Shown here one piece after another: positions 1 through 8,050 of a stretch of DNA of 64,000 bases (positions within the stretch are counted from its first letter, which is position 1; each line of letters begins with the position of its first letter). Source of the DNA: Lentisphaerota bacterium (GTDB lineage Bacteria > Verrucomicrobiota > Kiritimatiellia > JAAZAB01); assembly GCA_016188985.1 (NCBI GenBank), contig JACPGM010000006.1:1-64000 (forward strand), in the 5' to 3' direction. A program made the position numbers and the translations under genes. Below the pieces are notes generated by a model, which worked only from the letters and a program-made list of their open reading frames with translations, made no database searches and had not been told where the DNA came from.

Positions 1-24
1 GATCTGATTTTTAAAAAGCGGGGA

Positions 25-1599
25 ATGCCCGCGGAGTCCCGCGAAGCGCCAGGCTCCGCCGGCCTGCCCGATCTCGGCCAGGGGACCGCGCCCGCGAGCG
101 CCGCCGCCGGGACGTCGGCGGCTACCTTAGGGCATGGGGCGCCCTCCCTGGAGGGCGGACCTCCGGGCTTGCCACGCGTTCAGCGTGGTCCGCCGCATAT
201 GGTGGAGGGGCCATCCCGCGAAGCGCCAGGCTCCGCCGGCCTGCCCGATCTCGGCCAGGGAGCGCTACCTGCCCGCCCGCCTGCATCGGCTGAGCCGAAG
301 GCACTGCGGGCAGGCAATGCTACGCATAGCGTTGCAGGCGGGCGCCCAGGCGAGCGGGACAAGCCCACTGCCCCTCTCCAAGCTATGGCCGACGAGATGG
401 AGAGCAGGCTTGCCGTTGCTGAGGCTTCCGCCGCCGCGCTTCGAGCTATGGCGGACAAGATGACGGGTAAGTTTGCCGCGGAGATACCGTCCGAGTCAGT
501 GGCGACAAGGCGGCCAGAGGCCGCTGTCGCAGTTAAAGAGGAAACGCCAGGCAAGTCCCGCGAGGCTCGGGAGAAACCGGCCGAGATCGTGGTTCCGCAG
601 CCGGCGGGAAAAGAAGGGGGAGCCGCCGGCGGCATTGACTATGACTCGCGGGTGGCCCGTATCCATGAAATTGCCAGGCAAATGGGCATTGAGGTGCCCA
701 CGGAGCGCACGGAAACATTTGAGCAGGCCCGGCAATGCTTAGAAACGGTTTTCAAGAAAATCCGGCAGCCGAAGCCGGAGCAATATATGCTCTGGCCCAT
801 GGTCAAAAGCATAGCCTCCGACCTAAACGGCATCCTGATCGGCGATGGGTCCATTTTAACCATGTTGCACCGCTACCGGGTGGACAAAGACAAGCTGCTC
901 TGGCATAGTCTTTACACCGCGATTCTGACCATGGACCTTGCCCAGGATGAAAAAGAATTGCCCTGTTCGATTTATGAAATGGGCGGCGCGGCGCTGTTGC
1001 ATGATGTCGGCTTAATGCAGCTCGGCATTAACAGCGACGAGGTGCTTGACGTGGAAAGATCCCCTATATTTTATGATCATATTAAAATTGGGGTTGAACT
1101 TTGCCGCAAGCTGGAAGTCCCGCACGGTGTGCTTACCATGATTTCCCAGCATCACGGGCGGCTGGATGGGCACGGCTACCCCAAGGATCTTACGCCGGGA
1201 ACGTTTGAGCGTTGCAGCCAGATTTTGTCCATTTCCAATATATTTGAGCAGGCCATCCTTAACATTGCCACGGAAAATGCCGGCGGCGCGCTGGAAGACG
1301 CCGAGCAAGGGCACCTTACCCAGTGTTTCCGGCAATATCGCAAGGCGTTTGATAGCGAGTTGCTCAAGAAAATGATCGGGTTGATCGGTTTTTATCCGGT
1401 CGGCACGATGGTCGAGCTCAATAATCATGCCATCTGTGAAGTGGTCCGGCCGAACGTTGACTTTCCGTTGCGGCCGGTGGTTAAAGTGGTCGTTGACTCG
1501 GGCGGCACCCATCCCCACGAGGAGAAAGTGATTGATCTTAAAGAGGCGCGGATTCTTTCGGTCATTCGCACGCTTGGTCGGCCGGAAGCAAAGCCATAG
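25..1599 (+). CDS. HD-GYP-type phosphodiesterase domain protein with repeat-derived N-terminus
   Basis: The C-terminal half carries an HD-GYP-like metal phosphohydrolase domain: HDVGL at about residues 326-330, a conserved His at 352 (DHIKIG), and the HHxxxDGxGYP block at about 376-386. HD-GYP proteins usually hydrolyse cyclic di-GMP, a common regulator of exopolysaccharide, which would fit its place just upstream of the polysaccharide export genes; substrate is not shown. Residues 1 to about 115 are low complexity and made of sequence that is intergenic repeat elsewhere in the window; a 16-aa block (SREAPGSAGLPDLGQG) occurs twice. The frame is open to the window edge, so the true start could lie upstream, or further in (for example Met121). 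There is no transmembrane segment. Family call fairly sure; N-terminal limits are not. Confidence 0.75.
   Translation: MPAESREAPGSAGLPDLGQGTAPASAAAGTSAATLGHGAPSLEGGPPGLPRVQRGPPHMVEGPSREAPGSAGLPDLGQGALPARPPASAEPKALRAGNATHSVAGGRPGERDKPTAPLQAMADEMESRLAVAEASAAALRAMADKMTGKFAAEIPSESVATRRPEAAVAVKEETPGKSREAREKPAEIVVPQPAGKEGGAAGGIDYDSRVARIHEIARQMGIEVPTERTETFEQARQCLETVFKKIRQPKPEQYMLWPMVKSIASDLNGILIGDGSILTMLHRYRVDKDKLLWHSLYTAILTMDLAQDEKELPCSIYEMGGAALLHDVGLMQLGINSDEVLDVERSPIFYDHIKIGVELCRKLEVPHGVLTMISQHHGRLDGHGYPKDLTPGTFERCSQILSISNIFEQAILNIATENAGGALEDAEQGHLTQCFRQYRKAFDSELLKKMIGLIGFYPVGTMVELNNHAICEVVRPNVDFPLRPVVKVVVDSGGTHPHEEKVIDLKEARILSVIRTLGRPEAKP
37..330. repeat. GC-rich palindromic repeats inside the HD-GYP coding sequence
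   Basis: A 47-bp sequence starting TCCCGCGAAGCGCCAGGCTC occurs exactly at 37-83 and 214-260. Between them, 150-196 matches the intergenic block GGAGGGCGGACCTCC...GCGTGGTCCGCC seen at 4875-4926 and 6599-6650. Positions 270-315 hold a GCCTGCATCGGCTGAG...CACTGCGGGCAGGC palindrome related to the one at 14561-14592. All are read in frame without a stop. Confidence 0.85.
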
Positions 1600-1600
1600 G

Positions 1601-1702
1601 CATGGTTCACGGTTCAATGGTTCACGGTTCACAGTTAGACAGTAGACAGTTGACAGTTCGGAGTTCACAGTTAGACAGTAGACAGTTCACGGTTCAGGGG
1701 TT
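1601..1702. repeat. Degenerate heptamer array
   Basis: Right after the HD-GYP stop the sequence is a run of 7-bp (sometimes 8-bp) units phased on GTT/GTA: GTTCACG, GTTCACA, GTTAGACA, GTAGACA, GTTGACA, GTTCGGA. The units are degenerate but the period holds for about 100 bp. No gene was seen in it. Confidence 0.85.
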
Positions 1703-1735
1703 AACTGAGTGACGAAATTGTATTTAAAAAAATGA

Positions 1736-1760
1736 ATAGATTCTACGAAGTAGAATCTAT
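1736..1760 (+). promoter_or_regulatory. Perfect hairpin just upstream of the export lipoprotein start
   Basis: An 11-bp perfect stem with a 3-nt loop (ATAGATTCTAC, GAA, GTAGAATCTAT) ends 6 nt before the ATG at 1767. No Shine-Dalgarno sequence is evident there. It could occlude ribosome access or be a protein-binding palindrome. It has no T-tract, so a terminator is unlikely. Confidence 0.5.
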
Positions 1761-1766
1761 AATCCC

Positions 1767-2588
1767 ATGAAAATAAAGCCATTTATTCTAATAGCGCTGT
1801 TTGGACTGGCGCTGTTGGCCGGCGGCTGCCAGAGTGTGCCGCGCGACGCGCTGGCCAAGACCAGGGAAAGCGAAATGCAGGCGGAGCTCGATCTGGCGGC
1901 AAGCCAGAGCAAGGCAATTCTCCAGGAAATAACCGCGGCCGGCAGAGCGACTTTCCAAATCGGCGATAAAATTGCGATCCAGGTGTGGCTGAAGGATAAA
2001 ATTTCGCAGTTATCCGGCTACCCGCTGGAACTCACCGTTCCTGAATCCGGCGAAATTTTTCTGCCGCATATCGGTCTGAGCGCCATGGCCGGCAAGGCCG
2101 TCGAGGAATTTCAGGCCGAATTGCAAGGCGTTCTGGACAAGATATTGAAGGATGTGACCGTGGTTGTTTCCCGCAAAGGCGAAAGAACGTTTGTGGGGAG
2201 GGAGGGCAAAGGCATGCCGGTTGAGCTGCGAAAGTCCTTTGTGGTCATGGGCCACATTTCCCATCCGGGCTTGTATCCCCTGGAACCGGGGGTGCGCGTG
2301 CGGGACGCGATTGCCCTGGCCGGGGGCCTGGCGCACTATGCGCATCCCAACATTTACCTGGTGCGCGGCAGCCGCGAAAAGCCCGAAGTAAAACGGATCA
2401 ATCTGAAAAAGATATTTTTCGGCACCAGTCTGGAAAATAATGTTCTCCTGGCGGCCAATGACGCAATTTATGTGATGCCGGTTATGCTGTATCGCACCGC
2501 CGATTTCATTACGCTCTTGTTGAGTCCGGTGACGGCCGTGCGCGACTCTCTTTATGTCTATGATCGGCTGGCCGAGACTTCGCCTTAG
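1767..2588 (+). CDS. Polysaccharide export outer-membrane lipoprotein (Wza-like)
   Basis: The 273-aa protein starts with a lipoprotein signal (MKIKPFILIALFGLALLAGGC; lipobox LAGGC with Cys21). A polysaccharide-export domain follows (FQIGDKIAIQVWLKD from about residue 63; a region around PESGEIFLPHIGLSAMAGK) and then an SLBB-like beta-grasp region (VMGHISHPGLYPLEPGVRVRDAIALAGG, about 152-180). Wza-type proteins form the outer-membrane channel for capsule or exopolysaccharide. It is followed by the Wzc-like gene, the usual order of Wzx/Wzy-dependent loci. It is shorter than E. coli Wza (about 380 aa), as is common for minimal export lipoproteins. No clear ribosome-binding site; a perfect hairpin precedes the start. 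Confidence 0.88.
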   Translation: MKIKPFILIALFGLALLAGGCQSVPRDALAKTRESEMQAELDLAASQSKAILQEITAAGRATFQIGDKIAIQVWLKDKISQLSGYPLELTVPESGEIFLPHIGLSAMAGKAVEEFQAELQGVLDKILKDVTVVVSRKGERTFVGREGKGMPVELRKSFVVMGHISHPGLYPLEPGVRVRDAIALAGGLAHYAHPNIYLVRGSREKPEVKRINLKKIFFGTSLENNVLLAANDAIYVMPVMLYRTADFITLLLSPVTAVRDSLYVYDRLAETSP

Positions 2589-2735
2589 ACAGTAGACAGT
2601 TTTCAGTTAAATAATTGCCGAAATTGGAAATTAGAAACTGGAAATTGGCCCGGAATCGAAACGAAATCTTTTGCTGTCTAACTGTGAACTGACTACTGTC
2701 TAACCGTGAACCGTGAACTGTGAACTATAAACTGT
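2588..2735. repeat. Heptamer arms around a short AT-rich core
   Basis: The left arm (AGACAGTAGACAGTTTTCAG) is in forward orientation. The right arm (CTGTCTAACTGTGAACTGAC and following) is in the reverse orientation, so the interval is a degenerate inverted repeat. The core shares GCCGAAATTGG with the element at 6566-6577. It fills the space between the lipoprotein and kinase genes. Confidence 0.75.
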
Positions 2736-2747
2736 TTAATTAGAGCC

Positions 2748-4712
2748 ATGGCTAGAGAAGAACTGCTATTCAGCGATTATGTGGCCATCATTGTGCGCCG
2801 GCGATGGTTTGTCCTGGCCATTATGCTCCTGGTGACCGGCGGCACTTATTGGCGGGTCAGCCAGGAGGCCATGGAATACTTAAGCAAGACCCGCATCAAG
2901 ATTCAGCGCCAGGTTACCTTTGCCGAGATGTTCGACCAGGTGCTGGCCTCGAGCGGCGATCCGCTCCAAAACTACCGCTTCGAGATTACCAGCACGTTGG
3001 TGGCCAGCAATGCCGCGGCCGCTCTGGCCGCGCCGGAGGCGCCGACGTTGGATGAAATCCTGGAATTGCGCAATGCCACGAAGGCAACCATTCTCGAGTT
3101 CACCGATATTCTGGAAATATCCACGGTGGGCCCATCGTCGCTGGAATCCCAGCGGCGGGGCCAGGCCGTGGTTCAGGCCTTCATTGTGCTTCATGACAAG
3201 ATGATGCGGCAAAACGCTCTGGACGTCTATAATTCCATCAGGGAATCCCGGGATGCGATGGTCAAGAGCTTGAAGCAGCGCGAAGCCCAGCTTTTGCAGA
3301 GCCTCGGTTCGCGGATCGTGGGCGGCAAGGAAGCCGATGAGTTGATTCCGCTGCGCAAGCGCCTGACCGAGCTGCAAACCAGGTTGCACGAGCTGCGCAT
3401 CAGCGGCAATTACACCGAGGACTACCCGGAAATCGTTGATTTGAAATCAAAGATTGACCAGTTAAACAGCGACATTGACGAGAAACTCGAAGTCGAATTC
3501 GAGCAACGCGCGCAGTTGAGCGAATACGAGCGCGACAAAGTTGTTTTGAACGATATTGACGCTTTCTTTTCCCGCAAGATTGAAGAGGCCCGCATTGCCG
3601 CCAACAAGAAAAATGAGATTGTCACCGTCATTGAACCCACCACGGAAGGACAGCCCGTTAAAACGGGCCGAACCAGGAAGACGGTGGCCGGCGGGCTGCT
3701 GGGCCTGATGCTGGGAATTATCTTTGCCTTTATCGTGGATAATCTGGATACCTCGATTCGCACGCTCTCCGAGATCGAGGATGTTTTTCATCTGCCGGTC
3801 CTGGGGGTGATCCCGCATTTCAGCCATGATGATGTTGTGGTAATGGTCGGCCACCGGCGGTTCCTGGACTTTCTCAAGGCTTCCTTGCCGCTCGGGTCAT
3901 TGCGGATCTTAGGGCGCGCCTTGTCTACCATAATATTACCCGCGCGTCTCCAGCGGCGCGGCGGGAAAAACCTTAAACCGCCCGAGTTGATTGTGCCGTT
4001 TCAACCGCGTTCGCCCGTGACCGAAGCCTTCCGCGCCTTGCGGACTAATATCGAGTTTATGATCAAGAAAGATAACTTCCGGGTGATTCTGATGACCAGC
4101 GCCGGCCCGATGGAAGGCAAGAGCACGACCACGGCCAATCTGGCCGTCAGTTTTGCGCAGGCGGGCAAGCGCGTGCTGCTGGTCGGCGCCAACATGCGCC
4201 GGCCAACAATGTACCGCATTTTCGGACTCCAGCGCGAAAACGGCCTTTCCGATATCCTGATTGGCGATCTGCCCTGGCGCGAGGCCGTCAAGGATTACCG
4301 CGATATTGCCCTGGGCGAGAGCGCCTATGGCGAGTTGGCCAGTGTTGCCGGCATGGACAACTTGCATTTTATCACCGCCGGCGGCCGGACCATCCAGCCG
4401 GCCGAATACCTGGGCCAGCCGATTTTCGGGGAATTAATCAAAGAATGGGGCGCCGAGTATGACCTGGTGCTTATTGACTCGCCCCCGGTGCTGCCGGTGC
4501 CCGACAGCGTCATTGCCGCCCAGGTGGTCGCACACACTATTCTGGTTTTCCAGATCGGCGTGGCCGACCGCGAATCGGTGCGGCGGGCAATCAACTTTTT
4601 GAAGAATGCCGGCACGACCATAGACGGGCTTGTGATCAACGACCTGCGCGCGACCTGGATGAAGACCGCCGACTTCTATCATTACCGCACTTATTACGGT
4701 AAGAAGGAATGA
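2748..4712 (+). CDS. Wzc-like chain-length determinant fused to BY-kinase domain
   Basis: 654 aa. The N-terminal Wzz-type region has a transmembrane helix at about 20-32, a periplasmic coiled-coil stretch at about 150-290 (ESRDAMVKSLKQREAQLLQS, LKSKIDQLNSDIDEKLEVEF), and a second helix at about 312-331 (TVAGGLLGLMLGIIFAFIV). The cytoplasmic ATPase has Walker A SAGPMEGKST (451-460) and Walker B LVLIDSPPV (573-581), and ends in a tyrosine cluster (FYHYRTYYGKKE). These proteins control polymer length and export through phosphorylation of the tail. Oddity: the Walker A' motif, normally hhhDxDxR, reads LLVGANMRRP, so both aspartates are replaced (Gly480, Asn482). Kinase activity may be altered. 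No Shine-Dalgarno is obvious before the ATG. Confidence 0.9.
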   Translation: MAREELLFSDYVAIIVRRRWFVLAIMLLVTGGTYWRVSQEAMEYLSKTRIKIQRQVTFAEMFDQVLASSGDPLQNYRFEITSTLVASNAAAALAAPEAPTLDEILELRNATKATILEFTDILEISTVGPSSLESQRRGQAVVQAFIVLHDKMMRQNALDVYNSIRESRDAMVKSLKQREAQLLQSLGSRIVGGKEADELIPLRKRLTELQTRLHELRISGNYTEDYPEIVDLKSKIDQLNSDIDEKLEVEFEQRAQLSEYERDKVVLNDIDAFFSRKIEEARIAANKKNEIVTVIEPTTEGQPVKTGRTRKTVAGGLLGLMLGIIFAFIVDNLDTSIRTLSEIEDVFHLPVLGVIPHFSHDDVVVMVGHRRFLDFLKASLPLGSLRILGRALSTIILPARLQRRGGKNLKPPELIVPFQPRSPVTEAFRALRTNIEFMIKKDNFRVILMTSAGPMEGKSTTTANLAVSFAQAGKRVLLVGANMRRPTMYRIFGLQRENGLSDILIGDLPWREAVKDYRDIALGESAYGELASVAGMDNLHFITAGGRTIQPAEYLGQPIFGELIKEWGAEYDLVLIDSPPVLPVPDSVIAAQVVAHTILVFQIGVADRESVRRAINFLKNAGTTIDGLVINDLRATWMKTADFYHYRTYYGKKE

Positions 4713-4724
4713 ACGGCAACCGTT

Positions 4725-5040
4725 CAGGTTCCAAGTTCACGGTTCACAGTTGAACAGTTAGACAGTTTACAGTTCACAGTTAAGTGAATGCAGAAATTGG
4801 CCTGCCCGTAGACGGCGCGGACGGCCTGCCCGAGCTCGGCCAGGGAGCCGCGCCCTCCCTGGGATACATTATATGGAGGGCGGACCTCCGGGCTTGCCAC
4901 GCTTTCGGCGTGGTCCGCCGCTTCGGCTAATTCAGATATTCCGTCAACTGTGAACCGTGAACCATGAACTCTGAACTGTGAATTGTTTACTGTCTACTGT
5001 CTAACTGTTTACTGTAAACTGCTTACTGTCTGCGTTCTAA
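4725..5040. repeat. Composite inverted element: heptamer arms around a GC-rich palindromic core
   Basis: The left arm (AGTTCACGGTTCACAGTTGA) is in forward orientation. A GC-rich core at 4800-4926 includes GGAGGGCGGACCTCCGGGCT and a GCCACGC/GCGTGG stem. The right arm (AACTGTGAACCGTGAACCAT and following, to about 5035) is the reverse complement type. The same order arms-core-arms recurs at 6523-6745. It fills the 346-bp space between the kinase and Wzy-like genes. Confidence 0.85.
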
Positions 5041-5058
5041 CCGCTTCTCCCGACGCCC

Positions 5059-6534
5059 ATGGGCAATAAAATCCTGTTTGTAATCGTCGCCGCACTTGGC
5101 GTCTATTTAGTCATGCACGGCATCGGCCGGCTCCCGACTTTGGGTCTGTTGGGGGTCATCGTGTTTTTTGCGGCCTTGGCTATATCGTTTGTGCGCGGCA
5201 CCGCTGCGCTCTATATCATCATTTTTGCTATGCTCTTCAGCCCCGAGGTTTGGACACCCCTGGCGACGGGCCGGACGGCGGGCGCTGAGGGCGCCGCCGG
5301 CGCCGGAACTATTATCGTGCGGCTGGAGGATCTCATTTTGATCGCGGTGGGCTGCGGCTGGCTGCTGCGCACGGCTTACCAGAAGCGGCAGTTCGGCATC
5401 ATGAGCACCCCGGTGAATCCGGCCATCTGGTTTTACATTGCGACCTTTGTTGTGGCGACCATGCTGGGCGTTCTGGGCGGCACGGTGCGTCTGGAAGCCG
5501 GCATAGTCCACAACCTGAAATTCTGCGAATATTTTTTTCTGTTCTTCATGATCCTGGCGCATGTGCGTAAAAAGGAGATTATCGGCAAAATGCTGGCGGC
5601 CATGCTGGTGGCGTTCTTCGTGGCCATGCTTTATGCCTATACCCAGATGGAATGGAGCGGCGCCAAGCGGCTCGTGGCGCCGTATGATGATGAACCCAAC
5701 ACCTTTGGCGGTTATATTGTTTTGCTCATGTGCCTGGCCGCGGGCATCGCCCTGACCGACCAGCGCCCCCGGGTGCGTGTGCCGTTGGTTCTCTTGTTGC
5801 TTCTGGCCTTGCCGCCCCTGTTGTTCACCCTGTCGCGGGCGGGTTACACGGCCTTCATTGCCGGCGTCCTGGCCTTTCTGGCGTTGAGTCAACAGCGCAT
5901 TATTATCGGCGCTTTGACGATCGGGTTGGTGGCGGCGCTGGTGATGTCGGTCGCGCTGCTGCCGGCGAGCGTGCAGCAGCGCATCGCCGGAACCTTCCGA
6001 ACGGAAACGCAATTTAAGGCGCAAATGGCCAACCTAAGTCCTGAGGCTAAACGTTTGGTCGAGGCCGCGCGGATTGGGTCCGCGGAAGACTATTATGCGC
6101 GCGTCGCCGGCATTGAGTTGGATTCTTCGACCGCGGCCAGGATTTTCTCCTACCAGATTGCGCTCAAAGCGTGGGAGGAAAACCCTTTTTTGGGCAAGGG
6201 TGTTACCGGGACGCACTTTATTGACAGCCAGTATTTCCGGATGCTGGCCGAGACCGGCCTTATCGGGCTGGGCGCCTTCCTTTTCATGATCTGGCGACTG
6301 TTGCGCTCCGTCTGGCAGGTCTATGGCCAGTGCCAGGAGCCGTTCTTAAAAGGCGCGGCGCTGGGATTGGTTTGCGGGATAATTGCCACCATGGCGCATG
6401 CCATCACGGCCAACAGTTTCATTATCATCCGCATTGCCGAGCCACTCTGGCTGTTGGCCGGCTTGATCCTGCTCGTTCCCCAGCTAAAAGAAACGGGGGA
6501 AACAACCGCGAGCGCCGAGCTTTACAGTTCATAG
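5059..6534 (+). CDS. O-antigen ligase/polymerase-like membrane protein (Wzy/WaaL type)
   Basis: 491 aa, almost wholly hydrophobic, with about ten or more predicted membrane helices. The long periplasmic loop between about residues 320 and 400 contains the pattern usual for the O-antigen ligase superfamily (AARIFSYQIALKAWEENPFLGKGVTGTHFIDSQYFRMLAETGLIGLGAFLFM), where the 'NPFLGKG...D..Y..ML.E.G..GL' block is characteristic. It would polymerise or ligate lipid-linked repeat units in the inner membrane, together with the flippase and the Wza/Wzc-like proteins. Polymerase and ligase cannot be told apart from sequence alone. No good Shine-Dalgarno before the ATG. Confidence 0.82.
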   Translation: MGNKILFVIVAALGVYLVMHGIGRLPTLGLLGVIVFFAALAISFVRGTAALYIIIFAMLFSPEVWTPLATGRTAGAEGAAGAGTIIVRLEDLILIAVGCGWLLRTAYQKRQFGIMSTPVNPAIWFYIATFVVATMLGVLGGTVRLEAGIVHNLKFCEYFFLFFMILAHVRKKEIIGKMLAAMLVAFFVAMLYAYTQMEWSGAKRLVAPYDDEPNTFGGYIVLLMCLAAGIALTDQRPRVRVPLVLLLLLALPPLLFTLSRAGYTAFIAGVLAFLALSQQRIIIGALTIGLVAALVMSVALLPASVQQRIAGTFRTETQFKAQMANLSPEAKRLVEAARIGSAEDYYARVAGIELDSSTAARIFSYQIALKAWEENPFLGKGVTGTHFIDSQYFRMLAETGLIGLGAFLFMIWRLLRSVWQVYGQCQEPFLKGAALGLVCGIIATMAHAITANSFIIIRIAEPLWLLAGLILLVPQLKETGETTASAELYSS

Positions 6535-6745
6535 TTCACAGTTCACGGTTCACAGTTAAGTGAATGCCGAAATTGGCCCTTCCTGAGATGCATTGTATGG
6601 AGGGCGGACCTCCGGGCTTGCCACGCTTTCGGCGTGGTCCGCCGCTTCGGCCCAGCCGATGCAGACAGGTGGGGAGGCTAATTCCAATGTTCCGTCAACT
6701 CTGAACCGTGAACTGTGAACTGTCTAACTGTCTACTGTCTTACTG
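6523..6745. repeat. Composite inverted element, second copy
   Basis: Same architecture as 4725-5040: forward heptamers (AGTTCACAGTTCACGGTTCA), the spacer TGAATGCCGAAATTGG, a core block at 6599-6650, then reverse heptamers (GAACCGTGAACTGTGAACTG). It overlaps the 3' end of the converging methyltransferase gene and supplies its last codons and stop. Confidence 0.85.
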
Positions 6746-7587
6746 CCTACTGTTTCCCCGGCCGGCTTGCGTGCCACCGCCAGGATGGCCATGCAGGCTT
6801 GGTTACCGGTCAGCTTTGAAAAAAGGGAAGAGATATGCTCGACAACTCGCCAGCGCGGATCTACCTGGGCGAAGTCGGCGCCGATCGCGACGACCTGAAA
6901 GCCGCATTTTTCCAGCAGGAGTTTCAAGGTGGTGGCGGAAAAATGATAGAGGTGCGGCTCTTTGGCCCCGGCGGTATAGATTGGAAAATAATGCCCTTTG
7001 ACCAGCCGATAAAAACCCTGCTCGATGATGTTATTAACATTGGGCACCGCGACAATCAGGCGACCGTCAGGCTTGAGCAATTGTCCGGCCTTTTGCAAGC
7101 TGCTGTCCGGGAAGGGCAAATGCTCCAGCGTGTGCCAGAAGGTAATAATGTCGAAGGTCTTCGGCGACCAGTCGGCTTCTTCCAGGGTTGTTTGTTGGAT
7201 ATTTAACCCAAACTCTTTTTTGGCGTAGGCCGCGGCGAATTCGGAAATCTCCACGCCGGCGACACAAAAGCCCGCTTGCCGGGCGCAATGCAGAAACAGT
7301 CCCTCCCCGCAGCCCACATCCAGAAGTTTGCCGCAAGGCCGCAGACTTTTAACAATCGCCAGCCGGCGCTCCCACAGCTTTTCCCGTCGGCGGCGTTGGG
7401 CCGGCCGCAGCCAGGGTTGATAATATTCGGCGCCGTAGCGCGCGGATAGTTCCCGCGGCTCGGGCTGGGGATTGGTGAACACAAACTGGCAGTTGTTGCA
7501 GATATAGATGTCCTTGCCGTAGACACCATTTCGATAGGGAACAAAATCTGTTCCGCTACAAAGCCGGCATGTTTCTATTGGCCGCAT
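6724..7587 (-). CDS. Class I SAM-dependent methyltransferase with N-terminal Cys ribbon
   Basis: About 287 aa. The N-terminus has a putative zinc ribbon (CRLCSG, then CNNC about 20 residues later), followed by a Rossmann methyltransferase fold with motif I LLDVGCGEGLFL and the post-motif 'FDIITFWHTLEHLPFP'. Such proteins occur often in capsule and LPS loci and are thought to methylate sugars. Start: the ORF-track start (7599) is a GTG inside a heptamer repeat; the ATG at 7587 (MRPIETCRLC) is preferred. The last residues (ETVGSKTVDS) are encoded by heptamer repeat units that also provide the TAG stop, so the original C-terminus may have been replaced. Two paralogues lie at 10884-11867 and 18181-19077. 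Confidence 0.82.
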   Translation of the reverse strand: MRPIETCRLCSGTDFVPYRNGVYGKDIYICNNCQFVFTNPQPEPRELSARYGAEYYQPWLRPAQRRRREKLWERRLAIVKSLRPCGKLLDVGCGEGLFLHCARQAGFCVAGVEISEFAAAYAKKEFGLNIQQTTLEEADWSPKTFDIITFWHTLEHLPFPDSSLQKAGQLLKPDGRLIVAVPNVNNIIEQGFYRLVKGHYFPIYTAGAKEPHLYHFSATTLKLLLEKCGFQVVAIGADFAQVDPRWRVVEHISSLFSKLTGNQACMAILAVARKPAGETVGSKTVDS

Positions 7588-7589
7588 GG

Positions 7590-7642
7590 CATAGTTCACA
7601 GTTGGACAGTAAACAGTTAGTCAGTAGACAGTTATCAGTATT
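7590..7642. repeat. Heptamer array between methyltransferase and four-helix-bundle genes
   Basis: Units such as TTCACAGTTGGACAGTAAAC and CAGTAGACAGTT follow the 7-bp phase of the other arrays. It abuts the 5' end of the methyltransferase gene. Confidence 0.75.
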
Positions 7643-7674
7643 CAGAAAAGAGCTGACGGGTTTCAATTCCTGGT

Positions 7675-8046
7675 TTAGTCTTTGAGTTTAGCAATCAGGA
7701 CATGCAACATGGCCTGGATCTCGTCAAGCTGCTTGATCCTTTTCTCAACCATGTCGGGAGGCAGAATCTTTTGGCAGCGCTTGTATCTCCCTTTGGCTTC
7801 CCCGGTAGAACCCCTTGACATTCTTAAAAACTGCTTGAATTCTTTCCCGAATTTACGCGCAAAACCCTCTTCCATGTTGGCGCAGATTGAGTCAAGCGTT
7901 CGTAATTGATGAGCGCCCAGCCATCTTCCGGCAAGTGTCTTGTAGAATACCGGCAGGTCTTCGCTGAGGAATTCTTCAAAAACGCTTTTTGCCTTCTGAT
8001 AAACTTTCAAATCCTCAACACTGTGAATTATATTCTTCTGTTCCAT
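7675..8046 (-). CDS. Four-helix bundle protein (S23 / 23S rRNA-IVS family)
   Basis: 123 aa, predicted all-helical. It has the features of the four-helix bundle (S23-like) family: 'DLKVYQKAKSVFEEF' at the N-terminus, 'HQLRTLDSICANMEEGFAR' and 'KEFKQFLRMSRGSTGEAKGR' in the middle, and a C-terminal helix. The family is found in intervening sequences of some 23S rRNA genes, as stand-alone genes, and is structurally related to the Avd accessory protein of diversity-generating retroelements. The molecular role of stand-alone members is not known. Here it lies in a polysaccharide locus with heptamer arrays on both sides and no rRNA or reverse transcriptase nearby. Start: ATG at 8046. Confidence 0.85.
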   Translation of the reverse strand: MEQKNIIHSVEDLKVYQKAKSVFEEFLSEDLPVFYKTLAGRWLGAHQLRTLDSICANMEEGFARKFGKEFKQFLRMSRGSTGEAKGRYKRCQKILPPDMVEKRIKQLDEIQAMLHVLIAKLKD

Positions 8047-8050
8047 AGGC

